Assembly (NCBI GenBank): GCA_910585855.1
Contig: CAJUGZ010000035.1
Coordinates: 1-20,899, forward strand
Direction of reading: 5' to 3'
DNA from: an uncultured Lachnospiraceae bacterium
GTDB taxonomy: Bacteria > Bacillota_A > Clostridia > Lachnospirales > Lachnospiraceae
Length of the DNA stretch: 20,899 nt
Each line of letters opens with the position of its first letter. Positions within the stretch are counted from its first letter, which is position 1. Both the position numbers and the translations under genes were made by a program. The notes below the pieces were generated by a model. That model did not search any database. It was not told the origin of the DNA and worked only from the letters and a program-made list of their open reading frames with translations. Shown here piece by piece: positions 7,715 through 15,099 of this stretch.

Positions 7715-8765
7715 AACCTTACATTGACGGCATATAATTCAAAATATAGTAATCACACTTTTGAAGAAAAGAAGAAAATGAAGAATGGCTTTGAGGAAAG
7801 TGGAATTCGTATGAATACATATGTTGCAAAGAAGGAGAAATGGACGCTGACTGAGTTAGAAGAACGTAGTCAGTATCTGATGAGCCAAGCACTTCAGATT
7901 TGGTCGATGCCATCAACGGAATTTAAGCCGGAGCAAAAGCAGCTTGATTCCTATACATTAGATGATGATGCATCTTTGCTGAGCGGAAGGCTGATTACAC
8001 GTTTCCGCTATAGAAATACCGAACAGTCGGTCAATAGCTGGATAGAAATGTTTCAAAAAGTATTACAGATTTTGTATACAGAAGATGAGAGCATCATAAC
8101 AAAACTTGCGGTTTCTAAGGATGATCGTATTGCATATTTTAGTATGAATGAAGCTGATTTTACAAGAGGTGTTGAGATTGGCGATGGTATTTATGTTTGG
8201 TCAAATACAAGCACACAGAATAAAATATCTGTGCTGAATTGAGTATTTAAGTTATATAATGCTGACCCTACGGATTTGGTATTTTATTTGCGGGATGAGA
8301 ATGAAAATACGGAAGATAAGGAAGGAACTGTATATGAACTGCGCAGAAGGTATTGGACATATGCACTGGAAGTGATTAAGGAGGTACATGGTGAAAAAGC
8401 TTCTTTCTGTAATGTGAATCCGTCAAAGGAAAATTGGGTAAGCGGTTTTTTTTGGTATAAGTGGTTTTAACCTTAGCTGTGTTGTCAATTATGATTCAGC
8501 CCGAGTAGAGTTATATTTTGGAAAGCCTAAAAAAGAGGAAAATAAAAAGACCTTTGGTTTTGTTTTTCAGTATAAGGATACAATCGAAAAGGTGCTTGGT
8601 GTACCACTGATTTGGAGTCGTGGTGATGATATAAAGTCATCAAAGATTTCTTATCAGTTAAATGGTGTAAGTATTGAAAATGAAACAGATTGGTTTCAGA
8701 TGGCAAAGTTTCATGCAGAGTGGAGCAAGAAGTTTTATGATGTGATTGTTCCGTATTTAGGATAG
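7715..8765 (+). pseudogene. DUF1524/DUF4268 end of the DUF262 gene, with stop codon and frameshift
   Basis: The segment resumes with NLTLTAYNSKYSNHTFEEKK, the end of a DUF1524 HNH nuclease domain; the HNH core itself has gone. It continues to a TGA at 8240-8242 inside otherwise continuous sequence (KISVLN-stop-VFKLYNADPTD). A run of eight T at 8446-8453 then shifts the frame. With seven T it would read SGFFGISGFNLSCVVNYDSA and continue to a TAG at 8763-8765. This last part, with ELYFGKPKKEENKKTFGF (read in the third frame), resembles DUF4268. With a deletion, an insertion, a stop and a frameshift, the gene is dead. Intact relatives are about 600-700 residues and are common in defence islands. 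Confidence 0.75.
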
Positions 8766-8788
8766 CAAAATGTATTTTTGAGGAGGGG

Positions 8789-9126
8789 GACGCCAGATTC
8801 GAAAACGGTGGGCAGCCTGCTGTTCCGCTCTCCAAAAAGTAAGAAGTTCTAAGACTTCTGCCTTTTCATGCATCCAACCGAACAGACCGGGGCGCAATTC
8901 GCCCTCATTGTAGCCGAAATAAAACAGGTGTAAGAAAGGATTTTACCGACCGTAAAACAGCCGCTTTCCTATCATCCGGGCTAAACACGCCCCTTTTTTT
9001 CACACCCTGCATGGAAGCAGGATGTGAAAAAAATCTTAGGTTTTCGAGCAGAAGTCCAAGAACTTCTAACTTTTTTCCAAAGTCACTGCAGGCTGCCCAC
9101 CGTTTTCAAATCTGGCTGTTTCTTGA
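8789..9126. repeat. Long palindromic repeat element, copy 2
   Basis: Same orientation and layout as copy 1: left arm from GACGCCAGATTCGAAAA (8789), central hairpin CACACCCTGC/GCAGGATGTG (9001-9026), and right arm ending TCTGGCTGTTTCTTGA (9111-9126). Relative to copy 1, GGTGGACAGCC/CTGTCCACC becomes GGTGGGCAGCC/CTGCCCACC, and the central A:T pair becomes C:G, so stems are kept by paired changes. The outer right section with GGCGTCCGGTGAAA seen in copies 0 and 1 is absent. The interval from here to the next gene (9127-9236) shows only A- and G-rich sequence. Confidence 0.8.
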
Positions 9127-9236
9127 CTCCGAAACAAAAAAAGAAAGGACTTTTGTTGTTATTTAGCTAACAGCGAGAGGGGGGTTTTTTTAACTTTCTC
9201 TGTTTATAAATATGGGTCAGGTGAAGTTCTTTAGAT

Positions 9237-10106
9237 TTAGTGCCAAGGTCGTTTCCCTTTGTCAATGGAGGAAAAGAAGTTTTTTTGATTTTGCAGTTCT
9301 CCGATAGAAGGCGGTGTTTCGGATGCAGGATTTGAACAATCACATTCTGTTTCTGAAACTGTGCCGCATTGAACAACGGCAGTACCAGTTTCGATTACTG
9401 CTCCAAATGAAATTGGAATTTCAATACAAAGATTTTGTGTGATAGTAAAAGAGCAAGAGGTTTGGTTTCCAGAACAAGATGTTCCTGTTGTTATAATCGG
9501 TTCTCCACAGCAGGTTGCTTTTGCTTCTGCCGGTTTGGCAAATGGAGTGACTTTGACAGGAACACATATGGTTTCTTTTTGATAGAAAACGGATTCACAT
9601 GGTCTGTTTTCACTGCAGGCAGGACCACAGATCGTTAAGCCGGTTGCCGTTGTTCTGCCGCCGTATAGGCAGACATTGACAGGACCGATTGGATAAGGAG
9701 TACGCAGGGAAATGCAGACTTGCATAATTCCAGATATTTTATTGAGAGGAAAATCAAATTTTAGTCCAACGCAACCAGTAGGATTATCTGGTTTTTCGGT
9801 AGTTTTGATTTCAATATTTTTTCCCCATTGAATGGTTTGTGGATTGTCGTTGATTGAAACCATAATATCAGCAATATCATCCTGCGTGATAGAACTGCAG
9901 ATACCTAGCAGGAAATGGCTCAAATCTGCATATTGTGAATTGTTTTCTCCAACACCGATTATATCATAACAGAACTTTTGATATTCTCCTTCGGAAGGAG
10001 AAAGAATCGAATTTGCTGTGTTTAGAGAAATTATAAATGGTAAAATTCGATCATTAGGGATAGTGGAATAGTCGATTTGACGATTGCAGGTTAAATTTGT
10101 TATCAT
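9237..10106 (-). CDS. Cysteine-rich protein, putative spore coat or exosporium component
   Basis: This 289-residue protein has no signal peptide or membrane segment. The N-terminal half (about 1-150) is a folded region without cysteine clusters. The C-terminal half is rich in Cys, Thr, Pro and Gly, with CGPACSENRPCES, TCCGEPIITTGTSCSGNQTSC and a segment NLCIEIPISFGAVIETG that resembles DUF3794/SipL-like coat domains. A sigma-K-like promoter lies upstream, which would place expression in the mother cell late in sporulation. The coat assignment is an inference from composition and promoter; I do not recognise the protein by name. It is a single gene with a weak AAAGG ribosome binding site. Confidence 0.6.
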   Translation of the reverse strand: MITNLTCNRQIDYSTIPNDRILPFIISLNTANSILSPSEGEYQKFCYDIIGVGENNSQYADLSHFLLGICSSITQDDIADIMVSINDNPQTIQWGKNIEIKTTEKPDNPTGCVGLKFDFPLNKISGIMQVCISLRTPYPIGPVNVCLYGGRTTATGLTICGPACSENRPCESVFYQKETICVPVKVTPFAKPAEAKATCCGEPIITTGTSCSGNQTSCSFTITQNLCIEIPISFGAVIETGTAVVQCGTVSETECDCSNPASETPPSIGELQNQKNFFSSIDKGKRPWH

Positions 10107-10135
10107 AAAAAATACCTTTGATTATTGTTTTTCTA

Positions 10136-10162
10136 TATAATATGTCGAAAAACGTATTATGT
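10136..10162 (-). promoter_or_regulatory. Sigma-K-like promoter
   Basis: On the minus strand AC (10161-10162), 16 bases, and CATATTATA (10136-10144) match the known sigma-K pattern AC-N16-CATANNNTA exactly. It lies about 30 bases before the coat-like ATG at 10106. The pattern is short, so chance occurrence is possible. Confidence 0.45.
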
Positions 10163-10189
10163 GAAAGCGAAGAGGTATTTTTCTGTGGT

Positions 10190-10265
10190 GGGGAAGACGC
10201 CGAAAGCCAAATGGAGAGTTATTTTGAACTCGGAATAAACCTGCTTTCCAATTTCAGCGTCCCCC
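10190..10265. repeat. Long hairpin between the MerR and coat-like genes
   Basis: GACGCCGAAA (10196-10205) pairs with TTTCAGCGTC (10252-10261) with one mismatch. GGGG (10190-10193) pairs with CCCC (10262-10265), and further weak pairing occurs inside. It lies at the 3' end of the minus-strand merR gene but has no T run, so it is not a typical terminator. It starts with the same GACGCC as the large palindromic elements but is otherwise different. Confidence 0.45.
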
Positions 10266-10275
10266 TTGGTTACTG

Positions 10276-10680
10276 TCAGGAGTTCCAGTTATTTGGATTG
10301 GTATCGTCCGGTATCAGACCTGCTAAAATATCTTGATAGTGTTTTACTTTGCGATCCATATATTCAGCAGTAGCTTTTGCTTCTGCTGCCTTTTGATAGG
10401 CTTGCTCACGCTGTTTTAAGATAATCTGATATCTGGCTTTTAGGTTTTCTTCTGATTCTTCTAGACGGCATAAAGAACAATATTGTTTGATATCTTTTAG
10501 AGAAGCACCGCAGTTTTTCAGGCAGACAATGCCATGCATCCAGCTAACAGACTGTTCATCGAAAATACGGCAGTTTTTGCTGTCCCTTTGGCAGGGCAAT
10601 AGATTGATGTCGGTATAGTAGCGGATAGTATGCTCTGTGGTGTGGAACATTTTTGCGAATTGTTTAATTGTATAGTACAT
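10276..10680 (-). CDS. MerR-family transcriptional regulator
   Basis: The 134-residue product starts MYYTIKQFAKMFHTTEHTIRYY, a MerR winged-helix N-terminus with recognition helix and the RYY(T/D) turn. The wing follows (LLPCQRDSKNCRIFDE), then a dimerising coiled coil (about 75-120). The effector-binding tail is short. The ATG at 10680 is chosen over an upstream ATG at 10785 because the family begins here and AAGGAGA (10691-10697) is correctly placed. It is divergent from the aldo/keto reductase, whose promoter has the stretched spacer that MerR proteins act on, so that gene is its likely target. Related regulators beside aldo/keto reductases respond to electrophiles or aldehydes; the inducer here is unknown. 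Confidence 0.85.
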   Translation of the reverse strand: MYYTIKQFAKMFHTTEHTIRYYTDINLLPCQRDSKNCRIFDEQSVSWMHGIVCLKNCGASLKDIKQYCSLCRLEESEENLKARYQIILKQREQAYQKAAEAKATAEYMDRKVKHYQDILAGLIPDDTNPNNWNS

Positions 10681-10724
10681 AGTATTATACTCTCCTTGAA
10701 ATGATACAAATTTGTAAAAAAGTA

Positions 10725-10755
10725 TTGACTTCGAGTAACACGAGGTTGTTATACT
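10725..10755 (+). promoter_or_regulatory. MerR-type promoter of the aldo/keto reductase gene
   Basis: TTGACT (10725-10730) and TATACT (10750-10755) are separated by 19 bases (TCGAGTAACACGAGGTTGT), longer than the optimal 17. This is the hallmark of MerR-activated promoters, where the regulator twists the DNA to align the two boxes. An imperfect dyad lies in the spacer. Confidence 0.75.
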
Positions 10756-10831
10756 GATTATAGGATGAGAAATTGTTTTGTGCAAGAAATAGTTTTTTAA
10801 TGTATCGTTTTGGATGAAGGAGAGGTTTGTT

Positions 10832-11953
10832 ATGGCTTATTTAGGTGAAGAAATTAAGAAATTAGGATTTGGTTTAATGCGGCTGCCGCAGAAAGACGGA
10901 GTAATTGATGTTGAACAGGTAAAGGAAATGACGGATTTGTTTTTAGGGGCAGGATTTACTTATTTTGATACGGCTTGGGCATATGCCGGAAGTGAAGATG
11001 CGATTCGTCAGGCATTGGTAGAACGTTATCCACGAGAAAGCTATCAGTTGGCTACAAAGAATGCGGCTTGGATTAATTGCAAAACAAAAGAAGAGGCGTA
11101 TGCACAGTTTGATCAGTCGCTTGCGCAGACTGGGGCAGGTTTTTTTGATTTTTATCTGCTTCATAATTTGGGGGAGAATAGAACTGGTTATTTTGATCGG
11201 TTTGATATGTGGAATTGGGTACAGGAGAAAAAGAAGGAAGGGAAAATTCGGCATGTTGGGTTTTCTTTTCATTCGACAGCGGAAGAGTTGGAGGAGATTT
11301 TAACGGCACATCCTGAGATGGAGTTTGTGCAGCTTCAGATCAATTATGCCGATTGGGAAGAACCGGCAGTGCAGTCAAGACGCTGTTATGAAGTGGCAAG
11401 AAAGCATGGGAAACCTGTGATTATTATGGAACCTGTAAAAGGCGGGATGCTGGCGACTCCGCCGAAGTCTGTAGAAGAAATTTTAAAGGCAGCAGAGCCG
11501 GGAAGTTCAGTGGCGTCATGGGCAATTCGTTTTGCAGCAGATTTAGAAGGTATAATTACAGTTCTTTCTGGAATGAGTAATGTAGAACAAATGAAAGATA
11601 ATTTGTCCTATATGAAATCTTTTATTGGTTTTAATGAACAACAGAGAGAAACTTTAAAGCAGGCACAGGAGGAGTTGAAGAAAATTCCGCTGATTCCTTG
11701 TACTTCCTGTAATTATTGCGCAAAGGTATGTCCTATGGATATTGGGATTTCTGGATCTTTTACAGCGATGAATTATTTGACGCTTTATGGGGATAAGGAG
11801 GCAGCGAAAGGGGAGGAAGAATGGAGAGTAGGGATGCATGGAAAGAAACAGGCAGGTGAATGTATCAAATGCGGAAAATGTGAGGAAGCTTGTCCACAGC
11901 ATATTGCTATTCGAGATTGTTTGGAAAAGGTAAAGGAAACGTTGTTAAAATAA
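10832..11953 (+). CDS. Aldo/keto reductase with C-terminal 4Fe-4S ferredoxin-type domain
   Basis: The 373-residue protein has the aldo/keto reductase barrel with the full catalytic tetrad: Asp46 and Tyr51 (YFDTAWAYAGSED), Lys76 (LATKN) and His111 (FYLLHNLGENR). After the barrel come two ferredoxin-like cysteine clusters, CTSCNYCAKVCP and CIKCGKCEEACP. These form the Fe-S domain usual in anaerobe members of this subgroup. It is expected to be a cytosolic NAD(P)H-linked carbonyl reductase; the substrate is unknown. The start at 10832 is set by GGAGAGG at 10819-10825; an in-frame ATG at 10814 lacks a ribosome binding site. The gene is probably controlled by the divergent MerR regulator. It looks intact. 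Confidence 0.9.
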   Translation: MAYLGEEIKKLGFGLMRLPQKDGVIDVEQVKEMTDLFLGAGFTYFDTAWAYAGSEDAIRQALVERYPRESYQLATKNAAWINCKTKEEAYAQFDQSLAQTGAGFFDFYLLHNLGENRTGYFDRFDMWNWVQEKKKEGKIRHVGFSFHSTAEELEEILTAHPEMEFVQLQINYADWEEPAVQSRRCYEVARKHGKPVIIMEPVKGGMLATPPKSVEEILKAAEPGSSVASWAIRFAADLEGIITVLSGMSNVEQMKDNLSYMKSFIGFNEQQRETLKQAQEELKKIPLIPCTSCNYCAKVCPMDIGISGSFTAMNYLTLYGDKEAAKGEEEWRVGMHGKKQAGECIKCGKCEEACPQHIAIRDCLEKVKETLLK

Positions 11954-11983
11954 AATAAGGTTATATTAAGAAACCGGCAGGTA

Positions 11984-12022
11984 AAGGGACAGAGGAATTG
12001 GAGAGCTTCTGTCCCTTGTTAA
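11984..12022 (+). terminator. Likely terminator after the aldo/keto reductase gene
   Basis: AAGGGACAGA (11984-11993) pairs perfectly with TCTGTCCCTT (12008-12017), followed by a weak T-rich tail (GTTAATTT). Confidence 0.65.
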
Positions 12023-12044
12023 TTTAATGCAAAAATGGTATAAT
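12017..12044 (+). promoter_or_regulatory. Candidate promoter of the CRISPR-Cas operon
   Basis: TTGTTA (12017-12022), a 16-base spacer and TATAAT (12039-12044) lie upstream of a leader of about 200 bases before the CorA-like gene. The -35 overlaps the base of the preceding terminator hairpin. No better promoter was seen between here and 12247. Confidence 0.5.
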
Positions 12045-12090
12045 TATCTTTATAAATCTTGGGGCTGGAGATAAGATATAGCAAGAGGGG

Positions 12091-12122
12091 CTTTCACCGG
12101 ACGCCAGAGGCGGTTTGCTCAT
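12091..12122 (-). repeat. Fragment of the palindromic repeat family (terminal part, inverted)
   Basis: CTTTCACCGGACGCCAGAGG and the following TTTGCTCAT are nearly identical to the reverse complement of 117-148, the outer end of copy 0. Only this end is present here; the arms and central hairpin are not. It lies in the leader of the CRISPR-Cas operon. The rest of 12045-12246 shows nothing else I can name. Confidence 0.65.
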
Positions 12123-12246
12123 TTCCTTTTGTTGGTTGGATAGTGGTAGAAATTATGTTTTATTATAGATGTGATATTGTATTGATAAAATTGTGCAGTA
12201 TATTTGGAGTGTTTAGAAAGGCAGGGAATAAGAGAGGAGAAAGAAA

Positions 12247-13734
12247 ATGAAGGCAGATAAAATGGAAGCAAAAAGTGCTCATATATTAGCGTGGCCTTTT
12301 CGATTTGAAATGGAACGGAAAGAAATGATTAAAAAGGTAGAAGAAAAAGGCTGGGTTAAAAAAAGTTTAGATTTTAGGGATTCGAAGAGGAAAATGCAGG
12401 AAGAAATCGATTGCTTTATGTTACATCAATATCTTAGTTTATCTGCAAGAAAGATTTTTATAGATAAGGAGAAGGAGGCTATCTGCAGTATATATCAATA
12501 TCCGATGATTGATGAAAGTAATTATCAATATATTATAAAAAAAAAGAAAGAGGAATATTGTCTTCCGATTGCAACAATTGAATTGCATATATATGATTAT
12601 GGTGTAGGAATATTATTTATTCAGGTTTGGAATGAAAAGAAGAAGGAGGAGAATGGAAATGAAAAGGAGGAGAATGAAAAGAAGGGTTATAATATAGGAA
12701 AGATTAAGAAAATTAATGATTGGGGACGCAGGGTTTCTATACCATATCTTGCAGAAGATGGGTTGTTATGTGCTGATTGTATTGGAATAAGGACAGATAC
12801 GGATAGTCATATAACAAATTTTAAAGATAAAGTGGATAATTATTTTGAGAATAATGAGGGGATAGATGAATTGTGTGAACCAGCAGCGTTTTTGTATGAT
12901 ATACTTAACTGTGATTTAGAAACAAATGATGGAAGCAAGGATAAAAAAGGATTACCATTTACAAATAAAGAAGTAATTCCGTTTGCAGATGATCGTATGT
13001 TTTTATGTTCTATTATTCGGGATGCAGGACTTTCAGAATGTATTAAAAATGGTACATTAAATGAAGAATTACTATATTCTATTTTATTTGTTGATTCAGG
13101 AGATGCCAGTTGTCAAAATAAAGAAATGCGTAAAAAGTTATTAGAGGATGCTGTATATGCGAGGTGGTCTGATTATGGAACACTTTACGGTGTAACATCA
13201 TATTCTTTGTTTTGTATTACAACAGATGATGTTAAAGCTAATGTTGAGCCAACTGTGGTACGTCCTTTTTTATTGGAATATAGCTATTTTATTTCACTTG
13301 TGTTGGCACAGCGAATAGGAATGATGTCGTTTACTGTAAGGGCGGAAGAAATCATTAAAAATATTAATAAGCCTAGAAAAATAAGAAGAGGAAGTAAGAA
13401 AGGAATGGGTTATTTTCAGGCGTTGAAGTTTAGTAAGATTCAGGCACAGTATATTGATTTTAAGAATCGATTGCTTATTTTGGAAGCGTCTAATCAAGAA
13501 CAAGGAATTGAAATATATAAATTGCTTCAAAAGCAGATGTTAGTAAAAGAGGAGCAGGAAATTTTAGATGGACAATTACAAAGTTTATATGAAGCAGCGA
13601 ATATTAGTGTAGGAAATGGAATTGCAAAAGCAGGAGTTCTTCTTTCTTGTGTTGCACTTCTTCCTACTTTGATTGAATATTTTCCTACTTTGACTAAAAT
13701 GGTAAAATGTATTTATAATTTTTTTAGTAAGTAA
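12247..13734 (+). CDS. CorA-like membrane effector associated with type III-B CRISPR-Cas
   Basis: This 495-residue protein starts the operon. It has a large soluble N-terminal region with AHILAWPFRFE near the start and IYDYGVGILFIQVWN near residue 115, followed by a Lys/Glu-rich insert. A long helical segment (about 400-450) leads to one clear hydrophobic stretch (about 456-479) and a short second one near the C-terminus. That layout, big cytosolic part then C-terminal helices, is that of divergent CorA proteins next to type III-B genes. No Gly-Met-Asn magnesium-channel motif is seen. In the Bacteroides fragilis system the CorA protein is activated by SAM-AMP made by Cas10. By analogy this would damage the membrane during infection. 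The assignment is by architecture and context, not by a decisive motif. Confidence 0.65.
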   Translation: MKADKMEAKSAHILAWPFRFEMERKEMIKKVEEKGWVKKSLDFRDSKRKMQEEIDCFMLHQYLSLSARKIFIDKEKEAICSIYQYPMIDESNYQYIIKKKKEEYCLPIATIELHIYDYGVGILFIQVWNEKKKEENGNEKEENEKKGYNIGKIKKINDWGRRVSIPYLAEDGLLCADCIGIRTDTDSHITNFKDKVDNYFENNEGIDELCEPAAFLYDILNCDLETNDGSKDKKGLPFTNKEVIPFADDRMFLCSIIRDAGLSECIKNGTLNEELLYSILFVDSGDASCQNKEMRKKLLEDAVYARWSDYGTLYGVTSYSLFCITTDDVKANVEPTVVRPFLLEYSYFISLVLAQRIGMMSFTVRAEEIIKNINKPRKIRRGSKKGMGYFQALKFSKIQAQYIDFKNRLLILEASNQEQGIEIYKLLQKQMLVKEEQEILDGQLQSLYEAANISVGNGIAKAGVLLSCVALLPTLIEYFPTLTKMVKCIYNFFSK

Positions 13735-13845
13735 ATTTTATAGTTGTTTTTTCAAAAGAAGGAATATAGATTGGAGAGTACATAATATTTAGGTTTTGGA
13801 AGATATTGAATAAAACAGCAGAATAAATAATATAAGGAGGTTATT

Positions 13846-15099
13846 ATGTTGGAGTTTAAAGGATGCTGGTTGGAGGTGAAATTAGAAGCACAAAGTCCAA
13901 TGATTCATTTTCAGGCAAATAAAGGACATCCGGGTGTAACAGTCAGAGCCAGTGAGGTAAAGCCTAAATTAGATAAATTTCTGATAAGAAAACTACAAAA
14001 AAGGGATGGGATACAGAATGTGGAACAGATAAAAAAGAAGTATTCATCTTTTTTTATAGACAGTACTCATAATGCATTGAATTATAAAATGAAAATGGAA
14101 ATGGGACAGCATCAGCAATCAAGTTTAATTGATCTTTCTTCAGGAAAGAAATATAAGTATGAATTATATTATGGAAATTTGGGGAAAGAGGGTGATGAGA
14201 AAAAAATGGGGGTTTTATCAAATCCCAGTGTACTTATTTTTTGTGTGATTGCTGATTTAAGAATATTAATACAAGAATATATTATAGAATTTTTTATAGT
14301 TACAAATTTTGGTGCAATGCAGAATAAAGGATTTGGAAGTTTTTTGCCGAATTCATGTAAATATGCGAGTGTTCTAAAAACGGAGCAGGAAAAGGAAATT
14401 GCAGAATATTTGTTAGAAGATATAGTAGATTCTATGAAAAATAGAAGAAATTGTAAAAAAAGTTGTTATAGTATTTGTTTTAATGAAATAAGGCAAAATT
14501 CACGAGAAAATAAAAATGCAGATTATGTAGAAATGTTTAAAGAAATTAATCGGTTTTATAAACTTGTGAAATCAGGGTATTGTTTTCAAGGAAAATATAT
14601 TGAGTCTTATATTCATAAGTATATGCACCAAAAGAATATTGGTAATGAAACAGAATGGATGGAGCAGCAGGGGCTATCTTTTGTAAGGAACAAATCAGAT
14701 TGTATGACAGCATTAAAAACCGGACAAAAGAAAGATTGGAAGTATGTTCGTGCTATGCTTGGTACATCTGAGAAATTGGATGGTGCTGTGAAAGTATCTT
14801 CTTTCGATAAGGAGATTGAAAGAGTTTCTTCTCCGATATATTTTAAAGTAATAAAAAATGTAGTATTTATTGTTGCAAGAGAGATACCAGAAAAAATATA
14901 TGGTTTGGAATATCGATTTTGGAATAGGGATGCTCATAAAGAAGGGCGTTTAAAAACGCCGGATGAGTTTGATATTGATGAATTTTTAGAAAAGTATGTG
15001 GATTATTATAATAATTTATTGAAGAATAAAAACAGTGGGATAAAGGGGAAAAGAGAGGTGGAGGTGGTAAAGTGTGTAACTATATCGGAATTACAATAG
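13846..15099 (+). CDS. cmr1: Type III-B RAMP protein Cmr1
   Basis: The N-terminal segment SPMIHFQANKGHPGVTVRAS followed by EVKPKLDKFL (about 17-46) is the Cmr1-type RAMP signature. The glycine-rich loop NKGFGSF (160-166) belongs to the same RRM-like fold. The C-terminal part (about 200-417) is longer and less recognisable, as usual for Cmr1, which sits at the 3' end of the crRNA in the Cmr complex. The ATG at 13846 follows AAGGAGG. The 111-base gap from the CorA-like gene is the largest in the operon; no terminator was seen in it. The gene overlaps cas10 by 28 bases. Another Cas7-like protein is the main alternative. Confidence 0.75.
   Translation: MLEFKGCWLEVKLEAQSPMIHFQANKGHPGVTVRASEVKPKLDKFLIRKLQKRDGIQNVEQIKKKYSSFFIDSTHNALNYKMKMEMGQHQQSSLIDLSSGKKYKYELYYGNLGKEGDEKKMGVLSNPSVLIFCVIADLRILIQEYIIEFFIVTNFGAMQNKGFGSFLPNSCKYASVLKTEQEKEIAEYLLEDIVDSMKNRRNCKKSCYSICFNEIRQNSRENKNADYVEMFKEINRFYKLVKSGYCFQGKYIESYIHKYMHQKNIGNETEWMEQQGLSFVRNKSDCMTALKTGQKKDWKYVRAMLGTSEKLDGAVKVSSFDKEIERVSSPIYFKVIKNVVFIVAREIPEKIYGLEYRFWNRDAHKEGRLKTPDEFDIDEFLEKYVDYYNNLLKNKNSGIKGKREVEVVKCVTISELQ

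Noticed and set aside
6058..9126. The repeat copies as a CRISPR array
   Set aside because: Units are several hundred bases long, palindromic and kilobases apart, with genes rather than spacers between them.
9435..9638. Cysteine-rich open frame on the plus strand
   Set aside because: It is the antisense shadow of the cysteine-rich coat-like gene, which has the better start, length and promoter.
10118..10336. 72-codon plus-strand open frame across the hairpin
   Set aside because: It overlaps the sigma-K-like promoter, the hairpin and the end of merR, with no ribosome binding site or recognisable product.
12059..12250. 63-codon open frame just upstream of the CorA-like gene
   Set aside because: It contains the palindromic repeat fragment, has no family resemblance, and lies in what looks like operon leader.
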